DNA from: Acanthochlamys bracteata
Lineage: Eukaryota > Streptophyta > Magnoliopsida > Pandanales > Velloziaceae
Direction: 5' to 3'
DNA length: 64,000 nt
Assembly (NCBI GenBank): GCA_019914995.1
Contig: CM034127.1
Span: 6,758,001 to 6,822,000 of the forward strand
Both the position numbers and the translations under genes were made by a program. This document shows positions 25,057 to 36,540 of this stretch, piece after piece; the stretch's first letter is position 1; every line of letters starts with the position of its first letter. Below the pieces are notes generated by a model. The model was not told where the DNA came from. It was given only the letters and a program-made list of their open reading frames with translations, and ran no database searches.

Positions 25057-25994
25057 TTAGAAATATTACATTGGACTCAAATGATACGTAAAACTGCATA
25101 GAACTAAAAGCAAAATTTCACTAAATGTTGAACTTGAAACTGTACTTTCAATGCAAATATCTTTCAGCTCAGTCAACGGAATAGAGATTTTTTCATTTTA
25201 GTTGAAAGATGGTATGATAAAAAGTAAGTCAAAATAAAAAGCAATATGTGTGAGGTATTGAAGATACGAAAAATCTTTAAAATTTGCTGATTGTATTCAA
25301 ATAATGCTAGACGTTTGTCCAGCATAATTTATATTAGTATATATGTTTGGTAAAAACACGAATCTTCATTTTGATGGTTTGTCCATTTTCTCAACTACTA
25401 ACTAGCATAAAGGGACATTACTCCCGGTCATTGTTCTTAGGAAATGTTTGATGCCTCTATTCTGTAATATTTGTGGTTTAAATCATGCAACTGAAATTGT
25501 TTTTTTTTTTTAATACTATAGATGATTAGCAAATAAATGGATGAATCTTGTTGCTAATTAATCAATAAAAATGAATAAAATAAAGTTATAAAATTTAATT
25601 TATTAGATGAACCAAATGATGGTTCTTCTCTCTAGATGACGTAAATGAATACTAGTAAAATTAGTGATAGGCACATAATTTTGAACCTCTAAATACGTAA
25701 ACTAAAATAATTTCTCTTTTCTACAATATTAGCATTAATCCAATTCACAAACAAGTGGCATTATTTCCCTATTTTAGAAATTAATTTGAAATGGATTATA
25801 CTTGCGGTGGAAGCCTATCTTTGTGAATAAATAAGTGCAACCCAATTGCACAAATTTCATCATGTTCGGTTGTTGGATTTTATGAAAAGTTAAAAGAGTT
25901 TTATTCGAAAAAGCAGAGTGATATGTTTTTACAATTAATAATATATAATGGACCTAATTAGAAAATGAGTGGACGATTGTTAAACAGATTTATA
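25057..25994. other. AT-rich spacer
   Basis: No recognised gene, RNA or repeat with defined ends. Ends at the GATTTATA target duplication of the next element. Confidence 0.5.
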
Positions 25995-26829
25995 CAAAGT
26001 TATCAGATCCGAATCGAACCGTCATAATCAACCCAGACGGTACATCGGTTCATGTTTAAAAAAAAAATCGTCTATGCAGTCGATCCACCTCAACTAGTTC
26101 TTACCAGCTTGATCTGCTTCAATCCGGTTGATCCATCCGCTCGGATCACACCTGGTTAAATAAAATTAAAAAAATAATTAAAAAAATAAAATTGATGATA
26201 TATTTGATATAAAAATAATTATTAATAGCCTTATATTGAAAAATATATAGTTTAGATTTTGTATTTGGATGTGATAATGCAAAAATACAGTTGGTTATGT
26301 CTCATTTATAAATATCAATTATTAGTAATTTTTAAATTTTTATATTGAAAAATATTCAGACTCGAATATATATAAAAAAAAGTTGGTTGTCTCTTTTATA
26401 TTTATCTATTTCTAATCACCTAATTTATTTAAATAATTTCTCATTATAAATGTTTGTTGTTATTGTTATTTTTTGTGGTGGTAATAAAATGGTGGCAATA
26501 TTTCAATTTTCACTATGATTATTGTTGCTGTTATTGTTGGTAATGATACCATTGTGAAATACTCTAATTTTTTGATGTGATTATTGCTTTGTAGTTGTTG
26601 ATGGTGCAATGCTGATAGTAGTTTCTCACTGTGATTGTTGTTATTGTTGGTTGAAAATAACTAAATCTTTACTATGATTATTATTATTGTTGGTCAAAAA
26701 ATAATGTCGACGATGCAGTTTTCTCTTTCTCGTCGACGCTTCAATATTATTGATTCAATGGATCAATTCAAAAATCGTAACCCGAATAGTTTTTTGGTTC
26801 GATCGTTCGGTTCGATTCTTACAACTATG
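25995..26829. mobile_element. Non-autonomous hAT-like element
   Basis: The 835-bp element starts CAAAGTTATCAGATCCGAA. Its reverse-complemented end is CATAGTTGTAAGAATCGAA, matching at 14 of 19 positions. It is flanked by GATTTATA (25987-25994) and GTTTTATA (26830-26837), an 8-bp duplication with one later change. Both subterminal regions are rich in CGAACC/GGTTCG and CGGTTGATCC-type words. The middle holds GTTATTGTTGGT-type low-complexity DNA and no transposase. Confidence 0.8.
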
Positions 26830-27121
26830 GTTTTATATTAGTTGTTTGATTCAATTTTGCATTTAGTAATTTGTTACGGTTCTTGCAAAATAAGTTGTCC
26901 AACTGTATAATGGTTTAATTAAGTTGACTAATTTAGGAATTTTTGGGTGATCTCAGGATTCTCTTTTAAAGAGTGATGAGAATAAAAGAAATATGAGCAA
27001 TTGATTTTTCTTCTTCACTTTTTTATAATAATTGTTTGTATGAAGAATAATTTGTTAAATTTTATATATTAGAATATAATCAAGAGTAAAAATAGGACGC
27101 TTCAAGAGTGTAATTTCTTTT

Positions 27122-28660
27122 TTGCTTCGTATAAGTTCAATAGAATTACGGCGTCCTGTCCTTTCTCATTCTCGCCGCTTTCTCCCGATTAGGTTTAGCC
27201 AACATTTCCCTTCGCCGAGAAAGAGAATCGCATATTACTTTGCGATGACCGTGAAGAACGCATGGGTGAAGGGACAGATGGCGATTAGATTCACACTAAA
27301 CAATTTCAAGATGCGTCGACAATCTGGGTGAGTAAATTAATTAATCTCATTTGCTTGGATTTCTCTCTCTTCGCACACTTGCTTGATTTAGTCAGATTAT
27401 CATTAGCTTCATTCCTTTGGACTAGGAAAATTGATGATTGAGTATGGTGAATGATTGTTTTGCGGGAGAAATACCAGTTCAGCATGTTTTCTTATTGATT
27501 TTAGTTTCAGTTTATTAACATAGAATGCTCCAAAGCATATTTTTCTTGTAAGATTTGCTATTCGCTTGTTGATCCGGTTGTGGATTAAACTTGTTTGCTT
27601 ATACCATAAGTCGTTTAATGTTGATTCCCTTTGTCTCTGTCATGACGTTAACATGCTTAAATTTCTCAAGAGAAGATAATTTTGACCTTCATTATCTCTT
27701 AAAAGAAAAAAAGCAATAGGGTGGATGAAGATGTGAAAGAAAAAGCTTAAACTTCTCAGAGAAGCCAAAAAGCAATTGGGAAGATGAGGATGTGAAAGAA
27801 GGTGACATATATAGGAGTCCTGGGAGGATGAGGATGCTACTCCTGTAAGTTTGTCTTGCACATGAAAGTTTTTTTATAAACTTTAATGGTTATAATTGCT
27901 ACTGTCGTCCTCAAATAGAATTAGTAAGACATCATTAAGTTACTTCAACGAGCTCCACTGGTTGCAACTGTAATAGTTAGCTTGTTGTTACGAAATTTGT
28001 TGTGTGTTATGATCTAAAGTTCCTTAGCGATCTTGGTTTCTTCTTTGATTACATAATCACAGGATTGGTTTGGATTCAATCTAGATCATTGGCATACTTT
28101 TTTTTTTCCTTTTTTTTTAATTTTATTTTCTCTTATATTTTTAATTTAGCTATACATTTCTGTTTGATGAGCAAAGATAGCCACCTCCTATCATATTCTA
28201 CTTTGATTAGGATATTGGGTAACTTACCAATGCCTGTGGTTGCCTAGTGCTGTTGGTCAATCTGATTGGAGGATTGCATATATAAATAAATTAGATCATT
28301 TGATTATGGTACGAGATCTCAATGGCTACACAAAAGGTTCAAAGAATTGCGATCCTACATATAAGCATTTTGTATTACCACTAACTTTCAACAAGCAAGG
28401 ATTTTGGTTTTCTCAAGGTGTCAACTTGAATTGTTAAAATCTTTTTAAGTTTGTTGGTCCAGCTAAGCATGTAGATTGAATTTGAAGGTATGAAGCTCTA
28501 TTTAATTCTCTAATTTTAATTCTTGCAGGTTTGAGGTAAACAATTGTGGTTACCATGGAGATGGTGGTTATGTTTACTGTGGTTAGGGAGAGTCATTTGG
28601 TCCAACCTTTACAGCAGGGGATACATCTGGACAGGACCAACTGGTTAACAAAAATATTGA
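27122..28660 (+). pseudogene. RANBPM: RanBPM-like SPRY-domain gene fragment
   Basis: Exon-like part 27122-27327 encodes RKRIAYYFAMTVKNAWVKGQ and MAIRFTLNNFKMRRQSG, close to the SPRY core of plant Ran-binding protein M homologues (usual form KRIVYYFEMYV...KGQIAIGFT...FKMRRQPG). A GTGAGT donor follows. At 28529, after TCTTGCAG, the reading frame continues in phase as FEVNNCGYHGDGGYVYCG, an in-frame TAG, then GESFGPTFTAGDTSG. The intron is 1201 bp. Upstream (before about 27216) and downstream SPRY parts and the LisH, CTLH and CRA domains are absent. RanBPM proteins are scaffold subunits of the CTLH/GID ubiquitin ligase. The stop and the missing domains argue for a dead partial duplicate, not a working gene. 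Confidence 0.8.
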
Positions 28661-31600
28661 CTTCACTACTTGTTGCTTATGTTTAGCTAAGCTTGCCTTC
28701 GTTTTTGTATCATGTGTTTACTGAAGAAGTTGGACAATGGCTACTTTCATTGGTGTTGTTTTGCTGCTCTACCCTGACCACAGCTTGGTTGTCTATTTCC
28801 TGTAGAACTTAGTACTCTGTATGTTTGTTGCTTCTATGTATTAAGTACATGCTTCTTTCTTTGAACTATATTTTTTGATTGAATTTTGGGTATTTGTCGT
28901 ATTTAGATCGTTGAAAGTACAGAGGTTTCATATGTATTCTTGATTATTGTGGTCTGTCCTAAGCGGTGCATGTTTTCGTCGCCTTTGAGTACAGATGACC
29001 GTTTAAGCCATGTCGCCTTTGAGTACAGATGACCGTTTAAGCCATTTATGGCTAACATGTATGCATCTTAGACTAACATGTCTGCATTTCAGCAGTTCAG
29101 AAGCAGGAAATAGATCACTGATTAATTCATCACGTACTACCAACCCCTTGCATTCTTCATGTAACCTTTATGACAATATCAAATAACTCTATTGAGTTAT
29201 TTTTCTCTAATCAACTAACCAACCAAATTTTATCAGTGAAAATTATTAAAAATCAATCTCTTGTTTTCTTTCTTTCTACTTTTAGTATGAATATAAAATT
29301 TTCAAAATTTCAAGACCTAATAAAGATATTTTAGATTTTTTATAAAAAATTAGTTTTTTGGTTTACTTTTGTAACCAAATAGGAGTAATTTTTTACTTTT
29401 CCTTATTTTTATTAATATATCTAAACAATGAGAGTTAATGGTTCCTCTTATTCTTTATTACTCTCACTTATTTTAAAATTCATATTTTATTATTCTCGTA
29501 TCCAAAGATAGCATAAATTAGTCGGTCATGCTGCATGAATGCTGACTTAGCCGAGGAGGTAGTTTGAGTTTTGTTTACTCATGAAAAATAGGAAATTTTA
29601 CGTGTCGCTCTAATGGAATAGGGTTTCTGTCAGTCTAGTAGCCTGACCTGTGAATGTGTAGGTGGAATGTGTTTGTATACTGCTGTAATGTGCATATGCT
29701 CAGTACGTACAATACGCTTTCCACAAGTTCCTCAGAATATCTGCATCTAAAACCCAATGTACTTTCTAGGACAAACTAGATTTCACTGCATTAATTGTCT
29801 ACTTATCAAATTTTCGTTTTCGTTTGCAGGTTGCAAACTATTTGTAACGTGGTTAGATAAAGAATCTCACGTCAAAGGTGTTCTTTCTGTCGCCCCTTCT
29901 TCAACTTCAAAAGCCCAATTCTGTTGAAGACATTTAACTGCAGAGAGCTCGAGTATGTAATAGAAGGATAAAACGGCTATAGTGCAGTTTTTATGGATCG
30001 AAAATATCTTTTTGGAGCAACCTGAGAAATCTTGAGAAGTTCCAGGTTCTAACTTGTACAAGTTGTAGTACATAGCTAATGCACGAGGGTTTACGTCATC
30101 AACTGAAGAAGCTTATAGCTGAATTAAAAGTTTATAACTTGCTCATGTACTTTGTTGATCTTCTTTCTGAAAGATAAGAAGGGTGTAGCTTTCTTGGACC
30201 AATTGACATGCAAATTCCAACAAGAGACTGCAGCTTACGGTTCACTACCTCTTCATGGCTTGTTCTCATGAAATTAGCTCCAGATTTCACATCAGGCTGA
30301 TTTCTAATCTGTTAAAAAGGGTAACGTGAGCTTAGCAGGCAGAAGATTTCATAATCAAGTAAGTTATTTACTGACGTGATGTTGTAGTTAGCTCATAGCC
30401 GTAAAAGAGAAAGCGATTAGTTCGGGCTGCAATTCTTGGCGGCAGCTGATATTCCGTTTCCTCTTTCTGTCGTTTGCGTCGGCAAACAGGTGGTCAAGCT
30501 AAACGACTGGATACTACATTTTTCTCCATATAAAGTTTTGTAGGTCATCGTTCATCGATACATGGATACCCATTACTACCCTCCGTGCATGCTTAATTAT
30601 CTTCGCTGTCAAAGTGGTTGTTATATTGTAATAAAATTAGAACATTTTCCTTTCTATTTTCGGTATCAACAAGAACGTTTGTAAGTTGCGGTGTAGATTT
30701 TTATTTTTATTTTTGATAAGAAAGTTGTGATGTAAAATTTGGTTGGTCTTCTTCTCGAAGTAGCGCTTATTTAAAGCACGTTTTTCTGTAACGATAATGT
30801 AACCTTCTGATTAGTAGCTTTCGTGTAGTTGTCTGGTTCAGATAATTAGGCAGATCCATGCCAAGGTAACTTGATTTCTTACACTGTTCTTGCATGCTTT
30901 AAAACTGTTTTCTCAATCTGAAATCATTTTTGTAATCACACGCTGCACAAATTATATTTCAACAAATATTATTTTAAGATGCCACCGTGCATGTTGTAGA
31001 TTATTTTAAGCATGCAAGGAATTCTATTAAAAATTATATTCATAACTTTTAATAACCCATATGCTCCATGATTCCTAACGGAAGTATGCCTACCTGCTTG
31101 TTATAAAGGAAGAGTTCTCACATGTATCACGGTGCCACCGCTAATCTATTAAAGATAAAGATGACAACAAAATTAAAGTTATTGTAGTATATAGAGTTTG
31201 CCTGCAAAATTGGACGAAAGCAAGTGTCTATAAACTATTTAGTAATGTGGAAGAGATGTATAAACACTGCTTAAAAGATTTTTTTGGTTTATTGAAAGAA
31301 GTCTCATGGTGTCATGTGCCGTCTACCTACCTCTATATTTTCTATCCAACCAAATTAAGTTGGGTGTTGCCTAATACATTTCACAATTTTGTACTATTAA
31401 TTAACTTCTAAAAGCAACAATGCATAAGATTAAGACCAGTTAAGGAACTTTGAATCTAATACAAAACCAATTATTATTAAGAAAAAGGAACCCCGCCCAA
31501 AAATTTGTGTGTAATTAATCACTTACCAGATCTGGTGATGTATCTGTTTAAGCATATTCAACTTTTGCCTAGACTAAACTTGAACAATTTTGTTTGTTGA

Positions 31601-31837
31601 AATAATGTTTTCGGTGTGCACCATACGCAAAATTTTCTGTTAATACATGCTTATACTTAGGGAGAATCCCTACGTTTCATTCCGTTCTGAATGTTCGTTC
31701 AATTGATCAAGTGGATGCAAGCTCTTCACTGTAACACTTTTCTTTAGATAAATGAACTTGCCTATGGTCGTTCTTTTACTAAAGAGTAAAAATGGGGAAA
31801 AAACAAAAATTCTTGAAGCAATAAATTTTTAATGGAA
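28661..31837. other. Spacer between the RanBPM fragment and the UGT gene
   Basis: No gene recognised. Contains a perfect 34-bp tandem duplication (28978-29045, listed separately). The last 300 bp before 31838 should hold the promoter of the UGT gene. A 65-codon ORF at 28240-28437, inside the intron of the RanBPM fragment, matches nothing I recognise. Confidence 0.5.
28978..29045 (+). repeat. Perfect 34-bp tandem duplication
   Basis: The unit GTCGCCTTTGAGTACAGATG plus the next 14 bases occurs at 28978-29011 and again, identical, at 29012-29045. Perfect identity suggests a recent replication-slippage event. Confidence 0.9.
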
Positions 31838-31847
31838 CTATATATAT
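31838..31847 (+). promoter_or_regulatory. Probable TATA box of the UGT gene
   Basis: CTATATATAT lies about 65-73 bases upstream of the ATG at 31911, which would leave a 5' UTR of about 40 bases. Position and sequence fit a plant core promoter, but AT-rich surroundings make chance matches common. Confidence 0.5.
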
Positions 31848-31910
31848 GGTGTGTGTGTTTGATGAATTCAAAGGCAACTTGTCAAGCCGAGAAGTTTGAC
31901 ATTGTAATGC

Positions 31911-33446
31911 ATGGAGTCCGTAGACTTAAATCCTAAGCAAATGGAATGCAAACTTCCAGCTCTGCCGACTGTTGCCGTTGTAATAGTACCATTACCGGCG
32001 CAGGGACACCTGAATCAACTCCTCCACTTGTCTTTCCTTCTGTCCTCCCGCAGCGTTCCAGTGCATTACGTCGCCTCTGCAACTCATATTCGTCAAGCTC
32101 GTGAACGATGCCATGCCAACAACTCACCATCAACTATCTGCAATCTCCATTTCCATTCCATATCAACACCACAGTTCCCAACTCCCCGTCCTTCACCGTC
32201 TACTAACTTCCCTAGTCATCTCATTCCGGCATGGGAAGCAGCCATCGATTACCTTCGCTCACCGATCGCCTCCTTTCTTTCCTCACTCTCCACCTCGGTC
32301 AGTCGAATAGCCGTTATTCACGATTCACTTATGTCCGTCGCTGTCTCTCCTCTTAATGGAGAAAGAATCCATAACGTCGAATGGTATGCTTTCCATAGCA
32401 TCTCCGCTTTTGCCAGTCTCTTCTTCCAGTGGGAGGCTCGGGGCCGGCCAATGGAGCAATGGGTATCTCGCCTCGCGGTACCATTGATCTCTTCGGAAAG
32501 CTGCTTTCCTAAAGAGTTTCTCGACTTTGTAAATCGCCAGCACAACGCTGCGGCGCCAGCAGTGGCAGGTCGAATCTTCAACACTTGCCGCGCTATTGAA
32601 GGGGACTTCATCGACCGCCATGCTCATCACCCTCTTTGGCACGGACAGAAACTTTTCGCATTTGGCCCACTTAACCCTTCAACTCTATCAATCAATTCTC
32701 CGGCTGTTTCAGGTTATGATAATCGCCATGAATGCCTTCAATGGCTTGACAAGCAACCGCCGGGTTCCGTTGTCTACGTTTCCTTCGGGACTACATCCTC
32801 CTTAATCAATGAACAGATCGACGAGCTCGCGTTAGGGTTGGAGCTCAGCCAGCAGCGTTTCATCTGGGTTCTGCGAGATCCCGATCTCGGCGACATCTAC
32901 GCAAACGAGAATGATGATTCGTTGCAACAACAACAACACCACCAACAACAGCAAAACCAGCTAGTTCTTCTTCACCGTGACTACGAGAAAAGAGTAATGG
33001 GGAGGGGAATGATAGTGAAAACATGGGCACCGCAGCTAGAAATACTTGGTCATCAATCGACCGGAGGGTTTCTAAGCCACTGTGGGTGGAACTCGTGCGT
33101 GGAAAGCATGAGCAATGGTGTACCAATACTAGCATGGCCGATGCACTCAGACCAGCCAAGGAACACGATACTGATTGCCAACGTACTTAAAGTCGGCATA
33201 GTTGTAAAGGAGTGGGAGAAGCGCGACGAAATCATCTCCGCCGCCGTCATCAGCGATGCAATACGGAGGTTAATGATGGTGCCTGGTGAAGGAGAGCAAG
33301 TAAGAAACAATGCCAGAACTTTGAGTGATGTCATTAGGGCAGCCATGGAGGAGGGTGGATCCTCTTCAAAGGAATTAGATAATTTCATAACTCATATAAT
33401 TAGTGGAAAGTTAGAAGATCGTCAAGACAAGTCTGTATATGGTTAA
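31911..33446 (+). CDS. UDP-glycosyltransferase, zeatin O-glucosyltransferase-like (UGT93 type)
   Basis: Intronless frame of 511 residues. It has the GT1 fold marks: PLPAQGHLNQLLHLS with the catalytic His33, Asp138 in the VIHDSL segment as its likely partner, and a PSPG sugar-donor box at 372-415 starting WAPQLEILGH, with HCGWNSCVESMSNGVP and ending PMHSDQPRN. HLNQLLHLS, VHYVASATHI and PMHSDQPRN are typical of the zeatin O-glucosyltransferase group, which transfers glucose or xylose to the side-chain hydroxyl of zeatin-type cytokinins in the cytosol; activity on other acceptors is possible. Family members are usually about 460-470 residues. The extra length is an N-terminal extension of about 20 residues and a glutamine-rich insertion (about 339-350) before the PSPG box. 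Met11 is a possible alternative start that would remove half of the extension. Confidence 0.93.
   Translation: MESVDLNPKQMECKLPALPTVAVVIVPLPAQGHLNQLLHLSFLLSSRSVPVHYVASATHIRQARERCHANNSPSTICNLHFHSISTPQFPTPRPSPSTNFPSHLIPAWEAAIDYLRSPIASFLSSLSTSVSRIAVIHDSLMSVAVSPLNGERIHNVEWYAFHSISAFASLFFQWEARGRPMEQWVSRLAVPLISSESCFPKEFLDFVNRQHNAAAPAVAGRIFNTCRAIEGDFIDRHAHHPLWHGQKLFAFGPLNPSTLSINSPAVSGYDNRHECLQWLDKQPPGSVVYVSFGTTSSLINEQIDELALGLELSQQRFIWVLRDPDLGDIYANENDDSLQQQQHHQQQQNQLVLLHRDYEKRVMGRGMIVKTWAPQLEILGHQSTGGFLSHCGWNSCVESMSNGVPILAWPMHSDQPRNTILIANVLKVGIVVKEWEKRDEIISAAVISDAIRRLMMVPGEGEQVRNNARTLSDVIRAAMEEGGSSSKELDNFITHIISGKLEDRQDKSVYG
32926..32961 (+). repeat. CAA/CAG repeat encoding a Gln/His run in the UGT
   Basis: Mainly CAA and CAC codons, with CAG near the end, encode LQQQQHHQQQQNQ. 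It sits in the variable loop between the two Rossmann domains, just before the PSPG box, where family members vary in length. Confidence 0.85.
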
Positions 33447-33665
33447 TTAAGTAGTACTAAGATGGTTTTTCTGTTCCCTAGCTCTTTAAGTCTTGGGACA
33501 TTTGCTGTCTCTCCATGTTGGTGATAATCTAACTTATTTATCTAGGAAGAATCACAGATATAGTTCCCTCTTTGATTGATTTATTAGCTATACGAATTTT
33601 ATTTTATAATTATTATTATTATTTTTATGGGATAATACGCCACAGATAGATCTTTCTTTTGTGAA

Positions 33666-33925
33666 GAATTTTAGAAAGTGTTTGAAAATGCTTTTAAAAA
33701 TAAAGTTTTTTAAAATAAAAAATATTTTTATTTTTTTAAAAGATAAGTTTATTTTTTTAATTAAAAAAATAAAATAATATAATAAAAAAATTTTATTACG
33801 TAAAACTTTTTTATAATTTTTAAATTTTTAAATAATTTTTTTAAATACTTATAAAAAATATATTAAAAAATATAAAATTAAAAATTAAAAATTTATTTTT
33901 GAGATAATCATTATCAAACCGCATC
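33666..33925. repeat. AT-rich palindromic MITE-like repeat
   Basis: Left arm GTTTGAAAATGCTTTTAAAA and the reverse complement of the right arm, GTTTGATAATGATTATC, are inverted copies. The middle is almost only A and T, with TTACGTAAAA near the centre. The same plan recurs at 41518, 55474 and 61966. Confidence 0.55.
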
Positions 33926-34392
33926 CTTAAGATTATTTCAGATCCAACTCGTTTCACGATGTTGAATATCTAATAAAATCTCACTCAAGTTGATCTTTTC
34001 TAAGGAAATTAAAAATATTTTGATGTTGTTCTTGGGAAGGCTTCAATGGAGTCTCGATCGTGGCTCCATGCTGGATCAACTTTAATCTTGCTTCTGCAAT
34101 CCGTCTCTTTCCTGCTTTGATTGCAGATTTTATCATTTGTTGTCTCAAGAATTTTAAAAACGATTGGTCTACATAGCAGTGTGTATGTACATCATAAGTA
34201 TACAAATGCATTGAATATATACACTCAACCCAACAAGGTGATATTGATCGAGTGGGTGATGTCATTAGGTCGAACCATCTCTGCTAGATGTAAAAAAAAG
34301 GTCCGTTGGGGCCAAAAACTTAAATTTCGAACGACACCATGCCTTCATGGCTACCAGTAACATATCTATTAGGATACAAATGTAACATAACA

Positions 34393-34464
34393 GCTGGAAT
34401 AGTTTGATTAGAGTGTGCGGCTGTTGACGGCAAGGTCGGAGGTTTAAACCCTCCTTCTCTACCG
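34393..34464 (+). pseudogene. tRNA-Asn(GTT) relic
   Basis: A 72-base stretch follows the plant nuclear tRNA-Asn: GCTGGAATAG at the 5' end, TTAGAGTGTGCGGC, loop CTGTTGA with anticodon GTT, AAGGTCGGAGG, T-arm GGAGGTTTAAACCCTCC and 3' end CCTTCT. The D arm has lost bases (the usual AGCTCAGTTGG is AGTTTG), the anticodon stem has a mismatch, and the 3' acceptor strand (CTCTACCG) no longer pairs with GCTGGAA. A run of six T (34470-34475) follows, as after a Pol III gene. Probably a dead copy. Confidence 0.7.
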
Positions 34465-36039
34465 ATGTTATTTTTTCCGTAAAAAATTTTCTTTCAAATA
34501 AAAGGATGAATGTTTAACATTTTTTACGTTGGACCATTTTAGAAAAGAGATGAGTACCTGATAGGTCTACTTGTTGTTGAGGGTTGTAATGTGTTAATTT
34601 AGAATAAATATTCAATATACGCATGTCGATCTAAAAATGACAATATATGATCTGATTTGCAAATCTGACTCAATTGATTCATCTAAATCGGATTCAGATT
34701 TAGTTTTAGTTGTATTCGGGTCAATTTAAAACAAAATTTTAAATTTTAAAAAGATTCGAGAGAACCCTAGTACAAATAAAATAATCACCGACCGAACAAA
34801 ACAGTGTACAATTACGACAAGTGAGTCGCTAAACGCAATTACCGACTGACATAGCGCTAATCGGAATTCTGTCGGCAACAATTGAACAGTAAACATTTTC
34901 CAACTAACTTCAAGTGTTAGTCGGTACTTAATAATAAATTGACTAGCTTCATCGAAATGTTGCTGACTATTTCGCTAGTCGGTAAATTTGTAACTAAACG
35001 CTCATCGGTAATTTAGGAACTGTTTAGCTAGTCGGTAAATTATCGACGGCTATTATAATCGGTATTTTACCGACTATCTCTTAATAAATAAATTACCGTC
35101 TAGCATTTATTGTCGGCACTTCATCGACTACGCCTTTCAGTTGGCACTTGCTGACTACTTTCATTAGTCGATATTTTTCGACTTGTTGCTTCAGTCAACA
35201 ATAGCAATTTGCACAGACTTTTACCGACTGTCTTTTCAGTCGGCAAAATCGTCAACATTTTATACAGCAACCACTGATTTTATTCAGTATGCCAATCATT
35301 TTATTCAATATTGCTCTGTCCAGCCACTAGTTTCATTTGCATTTCAAGAATCAATGTCCCAAAATAACAATCTAAATATGTCATTCAATATTTCAACAAT
35401 CCAACTTCGACAACATAATACAATAATCAATTTTCCAAAATGTTAAGACATTCCAACTATACAAATTAATTTGAACATATACATAAAATTACAAGATTCA
35501 ATCATGCATCCAGCATATACAACCTTCAACCAACATACGATAATTGTACGATAGTGTCACAACAGACCCTGGTATAATAATGAGATGAGATGTGATATAC
35601 TGTTAACTTTAAATTAATACAATAAACATCTACTGATACGAGTTTCAAAATAGCAAGTATTCTATTGAAAATAATAACGCCCATGAAGATAAATAACAGA
35701 AAGCACGTCAAATATAGTTTCAAAAATATATATATTGCATTAGTATCCAATTATTATTACTAAATAAATAAATAATTTATAAGAATTGAGATAAAATCTC
35801 ACTTATAATTTATAATTTAATTACATTCATAATCGTTGCGGTTATATTCATCCGAGCTTTCATTTTCACTGTCATCGTCCAAAGCTTCTACACTTTATGA
35901 TCAATTGAAACTGTTTTATTTGACTGATCTATTTCTATACTATCATCTCAATTTCTTATGCTTGAACAATTCTCTTTTTGGTAAGCATCATTCTCTATGA
36001 TAGTCGCAGCATCAATCAGACCTGATCTTCTTCATCTCC

Positions 36040-36540
36040 ATTCCCTCCAAATAAAGATGTATGAAATAAATATCGATGTTGTGATTGTTGTAAAACAACC
36101 AAATCGTTATCTTGTTTTGTATCAAGAACATAAAATACTTGAGTCATATTCATTGGAAATATAAAAGGATCACTTTGATACAATCTCTTATAACATTTAT
36201 ACTTGTAAAATCATTATCAATTTTGATAGATTTTCTGTGCTCTAAATCAAACCATTCACACTTGAACAAAATTGCTTGACAATCTTTGGATATGTCAAAC
36301 TCAGGACTTCATTCAAAATATCGTAAAAGTTTAAAATTTGATCTTTATGATTCCTTTGCACACAAATCTCACTGTTTAAGGTTAACAAATGACACTCGTG
36401 TTTGTTTGTTAAGAATTTGACCTCATTGACAATGCGTCTAGTATATCTAATTGCACGTCTATTTAGACCCAGAGCTAGCGAATAAACATCATCAGTGATC
36501 TCTGCTGTAGTTGCACGAAGATGTCTTATCTATAAAAAAA
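36040..36540 (-). pseudogene. CACTA transposase C-terminal part (DUF4216 region)
   Basis: Read in pieces on the minus strand: LGLNRRAIRYTRRIVNEVKF with TNKHECHLLT, then HKDQILNFYDILNEVLSLTYP, then EWFDLEHRKSIKIDNDFTSI and LYQSDPFIFPMNMTQVFYVLD. This follows the usual DUF4216 order (surface segment, new-version loop, FKCDWFD-like block, DPF...Q.FYV block). Frames change and stops occur between the pieces. In intact elements this is the tail of the TNP2-type transposase. Confidence 0.72.

Larger units (their letters stand above)
33447..34764. other. 3' flank of the UGT gene and spacer
   Basis: Holds the UGT 3' UTR, a palindromic AT-rich repeat (33666-33925) and a tRNA-Asn relic (34393-34464), both listed separately. 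A 94-codon minus ORF at 33981-34265 matches nothing I recognise. 34640-34740 has CAAATCTGACTC and AATCGGATTCAGA words like those of hAT-type MITEs. Confidence 0.5.

Noticed and set aside
33981-34265. 94-codon minus ORF
   Set aside because: Part looks protein-like (KAGKRRIAEARLKLIQHGAT), but no domain was recognised and the first half is low-quality sequence.
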